This document shows, one piece after another, positions 36,155 to 45,243 of a stretch of 64,000 nucleotides of DNA. The translations under genes and the position numbers were made by a program. Origin of the DNA: Halodesulfovibrio sp. (GTDB lineage: Bacteria; Desulfobacterota; Desulfovibrionia; Desulfovibrionales; Desulfovibrionaceae). The notes beneath the pieces are model-generated. The model searched no databases. It saw only the letters and a program-made list of their open reading frames with translations, and was not told where the DNA came from. The stretch spans positions 62,001-126,000 of the forward strand of contig NZ_JAOARI010000018.1 in the NCBI RefSeq assembly GCF_025210605.1. Reading direction: 5' to 3'. The first letter of the stretch is position 1. Each line of letters starts with the position of its first letter.

Positions 36155-37516
36155 TTATTCCGTTGTGCTTCTAAAAGGTCGATTGTCAGTGTATAGCGCA
36201 AGGCGCTTTTCATAATTTCGCAGCTGGTAGGAAGGTAGGCGATATTCATTGCCACGTTCAATCGCTTCTTTTTGTATTTTCATAGCCTTATCAAATTCAT
36301 TCGTTTCTGCATATGCAGCAGCTAATGAATCTAATACGCGAGGATGCCGCTTGCTTTGCTCGACAATCGGCAAAAGCATTTTCACAGCCCGCTTGCCATC
36401 TCGCACGGCTTCTGATGGGCATGTTGCCAGAAACCATCCAGCTTCGTTAATCACCGAAATAGAGTCCGACCGACTGAGAATATCTTCCATATCCTCTTTC
36501 GCCATTAAATATCGTCCCATATCCTGCAACGTCTGCATTCGGGAAACAAGTAGGCGGGTATCTCCGGCAGAAACCTGCAAGCCAGCATTCAGGTCTTCCA
36601 GTGCAGCAGATAAATTATCTGTAGTGCGCCACAAAGCAGCCCTATTCAGCAGAGCTTCGGTGTACACACTATTGATAGCAAGCGCACTCGTAAAATCTTT
36701 GAATGCGCCTTCAATATCGCCCATGGCAACTCTGCTATACCCTCTGTTGTTATATGCAACAGCATTAGTAGAATCTATTTCCAACAACTTGGTGTAGATT
36801 GATTCCGCTGCGGCAGATTGCCCTAACTTTTGCAAAAGCTTCGCCTGTCCCATTACCAGATCAAGGCGATCAGGAGCTAATGCAACGGCTTTTTCCAGCC
36901 AAAAATATGCTGTACCTACCTCATCTTTTTTGTGCGCCAATTTATACAGATAGTAAACAGGTTCAAATAAGCTTTTATCAAGCGCAAACGCTTTTTTTAA
37001 TAATTCTTCTGAAGTCTTATACTCTGCGCGTGCATACGCTACGACACCCCGTGCAGCAGGAATAATACCAAGGTCATCAGCATAGTCTTGCACCGAATCG
37101 AGCAGTTTTTCTGACTCAGTAAGTTGTTTCTTTTTAGCAAAAGCAAGTGCTGCATACCCATGACTTGCAGCAAACTCTTTTTTCATTTTGTGCAACAATG
37201 CATTATGGTTGGCAACATCACGATTGTGCTTTTGCCGTTCTTCAGCATCCACACTAAAAGCAGAGGTTTTTACCTTGAGCAGCTGTACTTGCTCGGCAGC
37301 GCGTTTGTACCGTTTGAATGCACGCAAAACCGTATCCCACTGCTTAGTTTCGTATGCATCACGCAACGAATTATAAAACGCAGAACTTTTATCAAACTTT
37401 GCTTGCACTTCCGGCGTCATAAAAGTTTTCGCCGATGCGGGCAGCATCAGCCCTGTAAAAAAACAAACGGCGAGGAGAAGTACTCCTGCGCCGTTATGCA
37501 GTCTTTTAAAAACCAT
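36155..37516 (-). CDS. Secreted TPR-repeat protein
   Basis: 453 residues with a signal peptide (hydrophobic segment 10-27, ending ASA). From about 150 on it consists of TPR repeats, for example VAYNNRGYSRVAMGDIEGAFKDFTSAL-type units and ALLNRAALWRTTDNLSAALEDL. The N-terminal part is a charged helical region. It overlaps the HDAC-like gene by 11 nt and ends 4 bp before the LUD gene, so the three are coexpressed. Probably a periplasmic or outer-membrane-associated adaptor; no specific role visible. Confidence 0.75.
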   Translation of the reverse strand: MVFKRLHNGAGVLLLAVCFFTGLMLPASAKTFMTPEVQAKFDKSSAFYNSLRDAYETKQWDTVLRAFKRYKRAAEQVQLLKVKTSAFSVDAEERQKHNRDVANHNALLHKMKKEFAASHGYAALAFAKKKQLTESEKLLDSVQDYADDLGIIPAARGVVAYARAEYKTSEELLKKAFALDKSLFEPVYYLYKLAHKKDEVGTAYFWLEKAVALAPDRLDLVMGQAKLLQKLGQSAAAESIYTKLLEIDSTNAVAYNNRGYSRVAMGDIEGAFKDFTSALAINSVYTEALLNRAALWRTTDNLSAALEDLNAGLQVSAGDTRLLVSRMQTLQDMGRYLMAKEDMEDILSRSDSISVINEAGWFLATCPSEAVRDGKRAVKMLLPIVEQSKRHPRVLDSLAAAYAETNEFDKAMKIQKEAIERGNEYRLPSYQLRNYEKRLALYTDNRPFRSTTE

Positions 37517-38846
37517 ATCGAATATATTCCTTATCCCTTCGATTGATGCTCTGTACGTAGCGGTACTTTTCATTCCCTCTGGCTTGCTCCAGAATATTTT
37601 TCCCAATAGCAAGACAGCGGTCACACGCTCCTACAGGCACTTCTACCCCAAGACTTAGAGGGTTTACTGACGACCACGTTTCGAGTCGCAGCGTTCCTGA
37701 ACAGTCTGGACATAATATCACAGACTCTATCTGACTTTCGCTGATCCCATCCGTATCGTAGTAAACATCTTTTGCACGGACGATAAAATCGCCATCACGC
37801 TCATAGCCGATTTCTTTAACAAGCGCTTCAATATCAGGGGTCGTTGAGGCAAAATAACTCGCAAGCAGCTCTTCAGAAAGCTTTTCAATATATTCTGTTA
37901 CCTGTGGAGTCTGAGCATAACGTTTTGGATCAAAGTCCGGTTCCGCCACATATTCATAGTCAATACCAGCCATGGCAAGGCAGATACCCAAGTTCACATA
38001 CGGCAATGCCCCTTGAATAGCATAGCCGCCTTCCAGCACGGCAATATGCGGATTCAACAGCTCATTCAATTTCGCATAGCCGCGTGCAGAAAATTTCATA
38101 TTGGTTATCGGGTCAGAATAATGATTATCCTGTCCGGCAGAGTTAATTATGATGTCCGGCTTAAAATCTTCCAGAACAGGTAACACTACATGTTCAATGG
38201 CATATAAAAAGCCTTCATCAGAAGTATTTGGTGGAAGCGGAATATTCAGAGTTTTTCCATACGCGTTCACACCACCACGCTCGGTAGGGAAACCAGTCCC
38301 CGGATAGAGCGTTCTGCCGTCCTGATGCATGGAGATAAAGAGCACATCTTTATCGTTCCAATACACATCCTGCGTACCGTCACCGTGGTGGCAATCCGTA
38401 TCTACAACCGCAATTTTGAGTGCACCATATTTTTCTCGAATATACTCGATCATCACAGCTTCAATATTGATGTTGCAAAAACCACGGGAGCCGTGCACAG
38501 ACTTCATCGCATGATGCCCCGGAGGTCGAACAAGTGCGAATGCCTTATCTTTTTCGCCCTCCATAACCAGCTGGGCAGCACGTATAGCGCCTCCGGCAGA
38601 AATCAAATGAGATTTTGTGCACACACTTTCAACATTAGGAAAGCAAAAGTGTGTGCGCTCAATATCTTCCAATGCTGCCACAAGCGGTTTGTATTCCGTA
38701 ATTCCCTCAATATCAAAAAGCCCTTCTTCACGCAGCTGATCTTGCGTGTACAAAAGACGCTCTTCACGCTCAGGATGGGTCGCACTTATCGCCCAATCAT
38801 ATGCGGGGAAAAAGATAACCCCTAAAGAATTTTTAGCTCGTAGCAT
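37506..38846 (-). CDS. Histone-deacetylase-like amidohydrolase with C-terminal zinc ribbon
   Basis: 446 residues. The first 310 or so form an HDAC/AcuC/acetylpolyamine amidohydrolase domain: RPPGHHA, VVDTDCHHGDGTQDV (zinc Asp and His), SAGQDNH (zinc Asp region) and LEGGY. All catalytic positions look intact. A C-terminal extension of about 100 residues carries a CPDC...CDRC zinc ribbon not usual for the family. Substrate could be acetyl-lysine or an acetylated amine. First gene of a tight three-gene operon. Confidence 0.85.
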   Translation of the reverse strand: MLRAKNSLGVIFFPAYDWAISATHPEREERLLYTQDQLREEGLFDIEGITEYKPLVAALEDIERTHFCFPNVESVCTKSHLISAGGAIRAAQLVMEGEKDKAFALVRPPGHHAMKSVHGSRGFCNINIEAVMIEYIREKYGALKIAVVDTDCHHGDGTQDVYWNDKDVLFISMHQDGRTLYPGTGFPTERGGVNAYGKTLNIPLPPNTSDEGFLYAIEHVVLPVLEDFKPDIIINSAGQDNHYSDPITNMKFSARGYAKLNELLNPHIAVLEGGYAIQGALPYVNLGICLAMAGIDYEYVAEPDFDPKRYAQTPQVTEYIEKLSEELLASYFASTTPDIEALVKEIGYERDGDFIVRAKDVYYDTDGISESQIESVILCPDCSGTLRLETWSSVNPLSLGVEVPVGACDRCLAIGKNILEQARGNEKYRYVQSINRRDKEYIRYGF

Positions 38847-38871
38847 AGATACTCTTCTGCCCTGTAGGCTA

Positions 38872-39531
38872 TTACTGATCGATAACTTCTGTTTTCATAA
38901 CGGCAATGCAGGTGCGCATGCGATCAACAATCTGCTCAAACACTTCATCCGGACTTACGGAAGCATCAATAACAGCAAAGCGTTTATTGTTTAACGCAGC
39001 CCATGTCAGATACCCTTCGCGCACGCGGGAATGAAATTCCATCGCTTCTGCTTCAAAACGTCCCTCTGCACGGGAAAGTCCTTTTTCGATATTTCGTGAA
39101 AGAGCACGACGCAGCCCGATTTCAGGATGGACATCCAGAAGCAGCGTAATGTTCGGCCATAACCCTTGCGTTGCTACTTCATTAAATGAATGTAACAAGC
39201 TTGGGTCAAGTCCTCGACCATACCCTTGGTACACGACAGTGGAATCTGCATATCTATCACAAAGCACAACCTTACCAGCTTCAAGTGCTGGCTTAATAAC
39301 CTGTGATACATGCTGTGCTCTGTCCGCAAGATACATAAACAGCTCTGCTTCACTTGTAATATCGGTATTGGCAACATCAAGCAGCAATGCACGCAATGTT
39401 TTACCTAGTTCGCTTCCTCCCGGCTCACGGGTAAGCAAAACTTCATACCCTTCTGATTCAAGCCAAGCGTGCAACCTTTTTAAAACGGTACTTTTACCGG
39501 AACCTTCCATTCCCTCTAAAGAAATAAACAT
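38872..39531 (-). CDS. tmk: Thymidylate kinase
   Basis: 219 residues. P-loop GMEGSGKS near the start, the DR(Y) motif [17 protein letters not shown] and the lid region ([19 protein letters not shown]) identify dTMP kinase, which makes dTDP for DNA synthesis. The ATG at 39531 (MFISLEG) is chosen for its AAGGA six to seven bases upstream; two other in-frame ATGs lie just before it. The HDAC-like gene follows 25 bp downstream on the same strand. Confidence 0.94.
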   Translation of the reverse strand: MFISLEGMEGSGKSTVLKRLHAWLESEGYEVLLTREPGGSELGKTLRALLLDVANTDITSEAELFMYLADRAQHVSQVIKPALEAGKVVLCDRYADSTVVYQGYGRGLDPSLLHSFNEVATQGLWPNITLLLDVHPEIGLRRALSRNIEKGLSRAEGRFEAEAMEFHSRVREGYLTWAALNNKRFAVIDASVSPDEVFEQIVDRMRTCIAVMKTEVIDQ

Positions 39532-39748
39532 ATACATCCTTACTACTGCCCTAAGCAGAGCTTTCACAGGCTAGGCTCTGTCTTCACAGGATACTGACAA
39601 AGCTATTTTTTATACTATTTTTTCGCCGACAGGTAACGCATTGAAGCTCTCTGCCTTCCCTTCAAACGAGTCTTTTCTGTTTGCTGCTCATGTTTTTCAC
39701 TGCAATTATAAGCGAATAGAAAAACAATAGTGCCCACCGACCAGTTCC

Positions 39749-40828
39749 CTACTCATCGCCACTTATAGAAGTGGGTGGTGGCGCTACTGTGAATGCTTCA
39801 GATGAACCACTCACAGCGGTATCACCAAAAACGTCCTGCGAGAACGCATTTGGTTCCGGTGGTGTCATAGTCGGTTTAAAAATAAATCGACCAAGTGTAT
39901 TCTGGTACGGAGTCCAGCCAGTATCGCCATATTCAAAATCACTGAATAAACCACGAAGCTGGGCAAGCTTTGCATCAATGTTATCCGCATAATGCAACAC
40001 GAGCGCTTCTGCGGTAGCTGGAAGCACTGGGGAACCCCATTCCCGTTGACCATGGTGTCCAAGAATCAAATGTTTAAAATGCATTTGCAACTCAGCGGAC
40101 AAACCGGAAGCAGCAAGATACGGTTCTACCTTTTCCAGTCCGATATTGATATGCCCGATAAGACGACCTTCGTCAGTATAATCTTTGACAAGCCCCGCGC
40201 TTAATTCCCATGCCTTGCCGATGTCATGAAAAATTGCACCTGCAAGCAGCACCTGACGATCAAGCTCTGGATAATGGTCGCAAAGTTTCATGCAAAGTTC
40301 AGCGACAGAAAGGGAGTGCTCCAACAATCCGCCAAGATATGCATGATGCACATTCTTAGCACCGATTGCATTTTTAAACCGAGCAGAAATTTCTTCATCG
40401 ACAAGTGCAGATTCTACAAATGTCATCCAAGGTGCATAGGTGAATACTGAAGTACACATTGCCAGCAGATCAGCGTACATATCGTCAGGATGACGCTCAG
40501 CAGCTGCAACAAAGTCGCCCATATCCAATTCAGCAATATCTTCAGGCGTAAGAATTTTCATATGCTCGATATTTATATCTAAAATATCACGATATGTGCT
40601 TGCACGTCCTTTCACTGCCAGCATTTGTCCGGCTGCAATTTCTGGAAACTGCTGTGCAAGTGGACTCCATGCTTTAGCGCCTATTGCGCCTGTCATATCA
40701 GACAGTTCAAGTCTCCAGTAAGGACCATTGCGTGCCTGAGCAAGCGTTGCCTGCGTAATAGCAAAAATGCTAAGCACTTCATCATTATTGGAAATATCCC
40801 GAACAAATTGTATTTTTTTGAGGTCCAT
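39749..40828 (-). CDS. OB-fold/HD-domain 3'-5' exoribonuclease, YhaM-like
   Basis: 359 residues. The N-terminal OB-fold (about 10-90) resembles nucleic-acid-binding modules; the HD domain has HHAYLGGLLEHSL, AGAIFHDIGKAWEL and LILGHHGQREWGSP with all metal ligands. This arrangement is that of YhaM/CBF1, a manganese-dependent exoribonuclease active on RNA 3' ends. The last 50 residues are Pro/Thr-rich and unstructured. AGGG precedes the ATG. 217 bp separates it from tmk. Confidence 0.82.
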   Translation of the reverse strand: MDLKKIQFVRDISNNDEVLSIFAITQATLAQARNGPYWRLELSDMTGAIGAKAWSPLAQQFPEIAAGQMLAVKGRASTYRDILDINIEHMKILTPEDIAELDMGDFVAAAERHPDDMYADLLAMCTSVFTYAPWMTFVESALVDEEISARFKNAIGAKNVHHAYLGGLLEHSLSVAELCMKLCDHYPELDRQVLLAGAIFHDIGKAWELSAGLVKDYTDEGRLIGHINIGLEKVEPYLAASGLSAELQMHFKHLILGHHGQREWGSPVLPATAEALVLHYADNIDAKLAQLRGLFSDFEYGDTGWTPYQNTLGRFIFKPTMTPPEPNAFSQDVFGDTAVSGSSEAFTVAPPPTSISGDE

Positions 40829-41022
40829 TCTATACCCTGAAGAAATAAAAAATTACGCTTTAGAAAAATCACACTTTCTAACTACGTACCAATTAAACCA
40901 TACTCAACGACAAAATTTCAGAAGGAATGATTCCAACCAGTATGGCGATATGATTCCTGCTTTTCCAACACGTTGTCAAACCATTTGATAGCTGCAAATA
41001 CAAGTATTGATTAGAGGTACCT

Positions 41023-41784
41023 ATGATTATAGCACTCACAAACGATGACGGCATTCAAGCTCCGGGCTTGCGCGCCATATATAAAGCGCTTGTTGCCGCA
41101 GGGCACACTGTGCATTGCGTAGCTCCAGTTACGGAACAATCTGCTGTAGGTCACGCTGTGACTATTTCCATGCCACTCAGAATAAAAGAATTCCAAGAAA
41201 ACGGCTTTCGTGGAAAAGGAGTATACGGAACACCGGTAGACTGCGTCAAACTGGGACTCAGCAGCCTTATTGAGGATACAATTGACTTGGTTATATCAGG
41301 CATTAACTCCGGCGCGAACGTAGGGCCGGACATTCTTTACTCTGGAACAGTCTCCGCAGCAACAGAAGGTGCCAGCATGGGCTATCCTTCCATGGCAGTT
41401 TCTTTTGATAACTTCCGCCCCGAAGATCTATCCGGTCAGGCAGAATTTGCTGTCCAGCTTGCGGAAAATCTTCCATGGAACGCACTCCCTAAACGCTGCG
41501 TAGTTAATGTAAACTTCCCTGATCGCCCTATGGAGCAAACAAAAGGTCTGCGAGTATGCCCACAGACAAGCGCCACATGGAAAGACTGGTACGTCCACAA
41601 AACAGACCCGCGCGGCGGCAGCTACTGGTGGCTTGACGGTAAAATTCCACCGGAAGATGTTGCAATGGGAACAGACCGTGACCTTTTAACCGAAGGCTAC
41701 GTCACCCTTACCCCTCTTAAATTTGACTTTACAGACGATGAAACAATGTCTGCCCTTTCCGTACTGAATATGGATCAGGATTAG
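41023..41784 (+). CDS. surE: 5'-nucleotidase SurE
   Basis: 253 residues. TNDDGIQAPG at the N-terminus gives the metal-binding Asp8-Asp9; SAVGHAVTIS, GTPVDCVKLG, ISGINSGANVGPDILYSGTVSAATEG are the family signature. It dephosphorylates nucleoside 5'-monophosphates and is linked to stationary-phase survival. GAGG is 6 nt before the ATG. First in a forward run ahead of fba and gap, but separated from them by nearly 500 bp. Confidence 0.95.
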   Translation: MIIALTNDDGIQAPGLRAIYKALVAAGHTVHCVAPVTEQSAVGHAVTISMPLRIKEFQENGFRGKGVYGTPVDCVKLGLSSLIEDTIDLVISGINSGANVGPDILYSGTVSAATEGASMGYPSMAVSFDNFRPEDLSGQAEFAVQLAENLPWNALPKRCVVNVNFPDRPMEQTKGLRVCPQTSATWKDWYVHKTDPRGGSYWWLDGKIPPEDVAMGTDRDLLTEGYVTLTPLKFDFTDDETMSALSVLNMDQD

Positions 41785-42267
41785 CGCTCAATTTCGAACA
41801 ACAGCATGCTGTGGCTGCGCTGAAACCTCTACTTTTAGTGCAGCACAACATGCACAAATCGATTCTCTAAAAAGCAAGAAAAACTATAACGTAAACGGTT
41901 ATTCACAATTTTTTTTAAGAAAAGTGCTCCTAGCTATTGCAGTTTGTTTACTTTGCTTTTATGAGCACCACGTGTAAAGTACACATGTTTGACGTCACTG
42001 CGGATTTTTATCCTGACGGCAATATGTATTATAGATGAATAAAGCTTATCCACTCCGGTCTCTTTGTACATACATCGTGGCGATCAAATGCGCTGCCAGT
42101 GTAAACGGTTAACTTTCCGTGCGACCCCAACCGCGCCCATGGTCGAACACTTCTTTATGTAACAAAGTGGCAGGGTTAAGCTTATACTTTTTGTATCAGT
42201 AATCATGGAATTACGATATGTTCTACGTAGTATCATGATTACCGTAATATTTTATGAGGAGGTTATT
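41785..42267 (+). other. Regulatory region upstream of fba
   Basis: 483 bp without an ORF. It contains an exact 11-bp direct repeat GTAAACGGTTA at 41891-41901 and 42101-42111 (210 bp apart) and a leader inverted repeat at 42199-42242. These suggest regulated expression of the fba-gap operon. Confidence 0.5.
42199..42242 (+). promoter_or_regulatory. Inverted repeat in the fba leader
   Basis: GTAATCATG (42199-42207) and CATGATTAC (42234-42242) are perfect complements around a 26-nt loop, ending 14 bp before the GAGGAGG ribosome-binding site. It may be an operator or an mRNA hairpin. Confidence 0.4.
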
Positions 42268-43191
42268 ATGCCACTTATCGGTACTACAGAGATGTTTGCT
42301 CGCGCATACAAAGAAGGCTACGCAGTTGGTGCGTTTAACGTAAACAACATGGAAATCATTCAGGGTATCATGGAAGCAGCTCAAGAAGAAAAAGCTCCTC
42401 TTATCCTTCAGGTTTCCGCCGGTGCACGCCGTTATGCAGGACAAACTTACATTAAAAAGCTTATTGAAGCTGCTCTCGTAGAAACTGATCACCCGCTTGC
42501 CTTGCATCTTGACCATGGACAGGACTTTGAAATTTGCAAGCAGTGCATCGACGGTGGTTTCACCTCCGTAATGTACGACGGTTCACACCTCGACTTTGAA
42601 GAGAACATTGCCGTTACCAAACAGGTAGTTGAATACGCTCATGAGCGCGGCGTTGTTGTTGAAGCTGAACTCGGTCGCCTTGCTGGCATTGAAGATGATG
42701 TTCATGCCGAAGAGTCCATATACACTGATCCCGATCAGGCAGTAGAATTTGTAGAACGCACTGGTTGTGACTCTCTTGCTATTGCTATCGGTACCAGTCA
42801 CGGCGCATACAAATTCAAAGGCGAAGCCCGTCTTGATTTTGCGCGTCTTGAAAAGATCTCCAACATGCTCCCTGAGTACCCTATTGTACTCCACGGCTCT
42901 TCTTCCGTGCCACAGGAGTTTGTTGAAATGGCAAACAAGTACGGCGGGGACATTGGTTCTGCTAAAGGTGTACCGGAAGAACTTTTGCGTAAGGCAGCAA
43001 CCTTTGGTGTTTGTAAAATTAACATTGATACAGACATTCGTCTTGCAATGACCGCAAACATTCGTAAGCATTTTGCAGAAAACCCATCTCATTTTGACCC
43101 ACGCCAGTACCTCAAGCCAGCTCGTCAGGCTGTAAAAGATATGGTTCAGCACAAAATTAAGCACGTGCTGGGCTGTTCTAACAAGATTTAA
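42268..43191 (+). CDS. fba: Fructose-1,6-bisphosphate aldolase, class II
   Basis: 307 residues. Zinc ligands sit in HLDHGQ (near residue 82), GTSHGAYKF and VLHGSSSVP; YDGSHLDFEENI and INIDTDIRLAMT are further class II motifs. It splits fructose-1,6-bisphosphate in glycolysis and joins the trioses in gluconeogenesis. GAGGAGG directly precedes the ATG at 42268; the frame extends further upstream without similarity. gap follows 27 bp downstream. Confidence 0.95.
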   Translation: MPLIGTTEMFARAYKEGYAVGAFNVNNMEIIQGIMEAAQEEKAPLILQVSAGARRYAGQTYIKKLIEAALVETDHPLALHLDHGQDFEICKQCIDGGFTSVMYDGSHLDFEENIAVTKQVVEYAHERGVVVEAELGRLAGIEDDVHAEESIYTDPDQAVEFVERTGCDSLAIAIGTSHGAYKFKGEARLDFARLEKISNMLPEYPIVLHGSSSVPQEFVEMANKYGGDIGSAKGVPEELLRKAATFGVCKINIDTDIRLAMTANIRKHFAENPSHFDPRQYLKPARQAVKDMVQHKIKHVLGCSNKI

Positions 43192-43218
43192 CTAGAACTA
43201 CCGCTAGGGAGCTTTCTC

Positions 43219-44220
43219 ATGGCTGTGAAGCTTGGTATCAACGGTTTTGGTCGTATTGGTCGCTATCTCGTTCGTCTTCTTATTGACGATTCAGAACTTG
43301 AAATTGCTGCTATTAACGCGCGCGCAGACAACGAGTCTCTTGCTCACCTCTTCAAATACGATTCCGTTCACGGAACCTTTAACGGAGATGTTGAAGCAAA
43401 CGAAGAAGGCTTTAAGGTAAACGGTAAACAGATTGTAGTTACACGTTGCGCACGCGGCGAATGGAAATGGGGCGAACTCGGAGTCGAGATCGCCGTAGAA
43501 ACCACCGGTACCATTAAAGACCGCGACGGTCTTGCTGAGCACATTGCATGCGGTGCAAAGAAATCTGTAATTTCTGCACCCGGCAACGGCGTAGATGCCA
43601 CAATTGTAATGGGTGTTAATGACGACACCTACGATGCTGAAAAGCATCACGTACTTTCTAATGCATCTTGCTCTACAAACTGCCTTGCTCCGGCAGCTAA
43701 GATCATCAATGATGCGTTCGGCATCAAACATGGTCTTATGACAACCATTCATGGTTACACCATGGGGCAACGAATCCTTGACGGTTCCCACAAAGACCTG
43801 CGTCGCGCTCGCGCGGCTGGCATGTCTATGATCCCGACAACTACAGGCGCAGCAAAAGCTGTTGGACTGGTTCTTCCTGAACTCGCAGGCAAGCTTGATG
43901 GAATGGCTATTCGCGTACCAATCCCTGACGGCTCCCTCATTGACCTCACCTGCACTGTTGAAAAAGACACCACCGCAGAAGAGGTTAATGCAGTTCTTAA
44001 AGCTGCTGCTGAAGGGTCTATGAAAGACCACCTTGGCTACTCTGATGAACCGCTTGTTTCCGTTGATTACATCGGAGACACCCACGGCGGCGTAGTCGAT
44101 AGCCTCTGTACCAGCGTAATGGATGGTAACATGGTCAAAGTTCTTGTCTGGTATGACAACGAAGCTGGCTTTACCAACCAACTCGCACGCCTTCTGAGAA
44201 AAGTTGGCGCCTCCCTGTAG
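43219..44220 (+). CDS. gap: Glyceraldehyde-3-phosphate dehydrogenase, type I
   Basis: 333 residues. NGFGRIGR at the N-terminus binds the dinucleotide; SNASCSTNCLAP holds the catalytic cysteine; HGYTMGQRILDGSHKDLRRARAA-type and WYDNEAGFTNQL regions complete the family. The residue after Asn33, usually the Asp that selects NAD, is Ala34 (INARAD), so NADP use is possible. Shares an operon with fba and ends at a strong terminator. Confidence 0.94.
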   Translation: MAVKLGINGFGRIGRYLVRLLIDDSELEIAAINARADNESLAHLFKYDSVHGTFNGDVEANEEGFKVNGKQIVVTRCARGEWKWGELGVEIAVETTGTIKDRDGLAEHIACGAKKSVISAPGNGVDATIVMGVNDDTYDAEKHHVLSNASCSTNCLAPAAKIINDAFGIKHGLMTTIHGYTMGQRILDGSHKDLRRARAAGMSMIPTTTGAAKAVGLVLPELAGKLDGMAIRVPIPDGSLIDLTCTVEKDTTAEEVNAVLKAAAEGSMKDHLGYSDEPLVSVDYIGDTHGGVVDSLCTSVMDGNMVKVLVWYDNEAGFTNQLARLLRKVGASL

Positions 44221-44241
44221 AAAACTCATCTGAGTACAAAT

Positions 44242-44279
44242 AAAAAGCCCGCTGTACATTAGTACAGTGGGCTTTTTAT
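44242..44279. terminator. Terminator after gap (bidirectional sequence)
   Basis: AAAAAGCCCGCTGTAC pairs with GTACAGTGGGCTTTTT with one wobble, T-rich on both sides. Confidence 0.92.
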
Positions 44280-44349
44280 TTTTTAGGTACATGTTCCCCG
44301 ATGAGCAACAGGGAGAAACGTAACAGTAACAGCCCATAGCCACACATAA

Positions 44350-44384
44350 GAAAAGCCCTCGATGCATAAACACCGAGGGCTTCA
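44350..44384 (-). terminator. Terminator of the hdr-flx operon
   Basis: On the minus strand AAGCCCTCG pairs with CGAGGGCTT over a 12-nt loop, followed by TTTC, about 20 bp after the flxA stop. Confidence 0.85.
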
Positions 44385-44403
44385 TTAGTATCGTGCGATC
44401 AAA

Positions 44404-45243
44404 CTACAGTTCGTTCGGCAGTTCCTGAAGTTCAGAGTACTTGAACACAGGACCGTCTACACAAACGTATTTATCACCAATGTTGCAACGACCACAGAGA
44501 CCGACGCCACACTTCATACGTTTTTCGAGAGTAGTAATGATTTTGTCATCTTTAAACCCAAGCTCGTTAAGAGCCATGAGAGTAAATTTAATCATGATTG
44601 GAGGTCCACAAGTTACAGCGTAGCCGCTGTTATCTGGACCAATCTCTTTAAGCACGTTCGGGATAAGACCTGTTTTTTCCCAAGGATTTTTGCCCCATTC
44701 TTCGTCTGGGTTATCCACGGTAAGAACAACGTCAATGTCATCACGACCAAGCCATTCTTCAATATCGTACTTGTAGCTCAAGTCCTGAGGAGAACGAGCA
44801 CCGTACAGAAGAGTGATTTTGCCGTAGTCGTCACGGTTATCCAGCATGTACACAAGAAGTGTACGCAGAGGAGCCATACCGATACCACCACCAATAAAAG
44901 TAACGTCCTGACCTTTCATTTCTTCAGTCGGGAATGCGTTACCAAGTGGAGCACGAACGCCTACGGAGTCACCAGCTTTCAACTGATGAATACGTGAAGT
45001 TACTTCACCTACGAGCATTACGGAGAACTGAAGGTAGTCCATGCGAGTTGGAGAAGAGTTGATTACGAAGGTGGATTCACCGCTACCGAAAACAGAAAGC
45101 TGACCAACCTGTCCCGGTTCGAAGGTGAATTTTTTCATAACATTTTCATCATCAAAACGTACACGGAACGTTTTAATGTTGGATGTCTCTTCTACAACTT
45201 CCAAAACAGTAGCCATATCCGGCAGAATTGGATTAGCCTTCAT
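44404..45243 (-). CDS. flxA: FlxA, FAD/NAD(P)H-binding oxidoreductase subunit
   Basis: 279 residues like the electron-transfer subunit of dihydroorotate dehydrogenase and sulfhydrogenase gamma. An FAD-binding beta-barrel (FEPGQVGQLSVFG region) is followed by an NAD(P)-binding domain (FIGGGIGMAPLRTLL, TLLYGARSPQDL), and a C-terminal [2Fe-2S] motif CGVGLCGRCNIGDKYVC. It oxidises NAD(P)H for the Flx-Hdr complex. The start codon overlaps the flxB stop (TAATG) with GGAG upstream. Last gene of the operon. Confidence 0.88.
   Translation of the reverse strand: MKANPILPDMATVLEVVEETSNIKTFRVRFDDENVMKKFTFEPGQVGQLSVFGSGESTFVINSSPTRMDYLQFSVMLVGEVTSRIHQLKAGDSVGVRAPLGNAFPTEEMKGQDVTFIGGGIGMAPLRTLLVYMLDNRDDYGKITLLYGARSPQDLSYKYDIEEWLGRDDIDVVLTVDNPDEEWGKNPWEKTGLIPNVLKEIGPDNSGYAVTCGPPIMIKFTLMALNELGFKDDKIITTLEKRMKCGVGLCGRCNIGDKYVCVDGPVFKYSELQELPNEL

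Noticed and set aside
43291..44385. 364-residue reverse-strand open frame opposite gap
   Set aside because: It is a shadow of gap, has no family similarity and is Cys/Asn-rich in the way antisense frames are; gap itself is certain.
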